Shown: positions 6,398 through 6,763 of the stretch, piece after piece
Layout: each line of letters starts with the position of its first letter
Numbering within the stretch: the stretch's first letter is position 1
Origin: Nitriliruptoraceae bacterium
Lineage (GTDB): Bacteria; Actinomycetota; Nitriliruptoria; Nitriliruptorales; Nitriliruptoraceae
Assembly (NCBI GenBank): GCA_007123425.1
Contig: SKLC01000304.1
Coordinates: forward strand, 1 to 6,763
Direction: 5' to 3'
DNA length: 6,763 bases
Notes under the pieces: generated by a model
What the model saw: the letters and a program-made list of their open reading frames with translations, nothing else
The model's database searches: none
What the model was told of the DNA's origin: nothing
Translations under genes and position numbers: made by a program

Positions 6398-6763
6398 GCG
6401 CCCTGGTGATCGCCCGGATGGAGCTGGTGCGGCTGCTGCGCGACCGGTCGAACCTGTTCTTCGTGTTCGTCTTCCCGCTGCTGCTGGTCGTGCTCATCGG
6501 CACCGCGTTCGGCGCGGGTGCCGACTCGCGGCTGGGCGTCGTCGCCACGGAGGAGGCGGCGCCGCTGGTCGCCGACCTCGAGCAGCTGGAGGGGGTCGCC
6601 GTCGAGCCCGTCGACGACGCGGAGACGCTCACCGACCGTGTGGCGCGCGGAGGTCTGACGGCCGGGCTCCTCGTCCCCGAGGGCGCGGTGCTGACCGGCG
6701 CGGCCCCGCCGTCGGGGGCGTCCCAGGCGGCGGTGACCTTCGTCGGTCGCGGCGACGGCGCCA
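6394..6763 (+). CDS. ABC-2 type permease, second membrane subunit (3' end beyond window)
   Basis: This reading frame opens at the ATG of the ATGA overlap with the preceding permease and stays open for 123 codons to the window edge, so it is partial. The protein starts MSALVIARMELVRLLRDRS, then TM1 (about 20-40), then the beginning of an extracytoplasmic domain. The opening resembles that of the first permease: both have an amphipathic helix ending in RDRS (16-19 here, 18-21 there) immediately before TM1, followed by a Val-Val or Phe-Val stretch with a Pro. GGTGGG at 6385-6390 may serve as a weak ribosome binding site. I infer that the two permeases form a heterodimer driven by the upstream ATPase, as in the LnrLMN or YbhFSR type of exporter. 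The missing C-terminus should contain the coupling motif and remaining helices. Confidence 0.88.
   Translation, partial: MSALVIARMELVRLLRDRSNLFFVFVFPLLLVVLIGTAFGAGADSRLGVVATEEAAPLVADLEQLEGVAVEPVDDAETLTDRVARGGLTAGLLVPEGAVLTGAAPPSGASQAAVTFVGRGDGA

Overview
The window is strongly G+C-rich with G/C-ending codons throughout. It carries five protein-coding genes, all on the + strand and tightly packed. The GC bias, the near absence of A/T-rich promoter elements apart from TANNNT-type -10 boxes, and the DrrA-like ABC exporter fit a high-GC actinobacterium. This is inferred from style; no marker here fixes a genus. I see no tRNA, rRNA, CRISPR array, insertion sequence or prophage signal.

Layout: (1) 1-67 is a short non-coding left edge holding a TACCCT -10-like box inside a perfect 13-bp palindrome, placed so that uvrB would be read from a leaderless mRNA. 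(2) 68-2122 is uvrB, complete and with all motifs intact. (3) 2123-2342 is a 220-bp intergenic stretch with a 9-bp-stem hairpin (candidate uvrB terminator), a 16-bp CCCGGG palindrome overlapping a TTGACC box, and a strong ribosome binding site for the next gene. (4) 2343-4250 is a membrane-anchored GAF-PAS-GGDEF diguanylate cyclase with an intact active site and an intact inhibitory RxxD site. (5) 4283-5212, 5219-6397 and 6394-6763 (cut by the window edge) are an ABC-2 exporter operon: one ATPase followed by two permeases, with a 6-nt gap and then an ATGA overlap.

How the genes work together: UvrB is nucleotide-excision repair housekeeping and probably its own transcription unit. The cyclase would sense a signal through its membrane, GAF and PAS modules and make c-di-GMP. 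The ABC genes form one exporter, most likely with a heterodimeric membrane part, since the two permeases start with near-matching sequence. Whether the cyclase and the exporter share a transcript is open: the gap is only 32 bp, but a possible -10 box lies across the cyclase stop codon.

The window looks like ordinary chromosomal sequence. I did not find a clearly new system. The points most worth checking are the leaderless, palindrome-embedded uvrB promoter, the unassigned six-helix sensor domain of the cyclase, and the cyclase-exporter adjacency.
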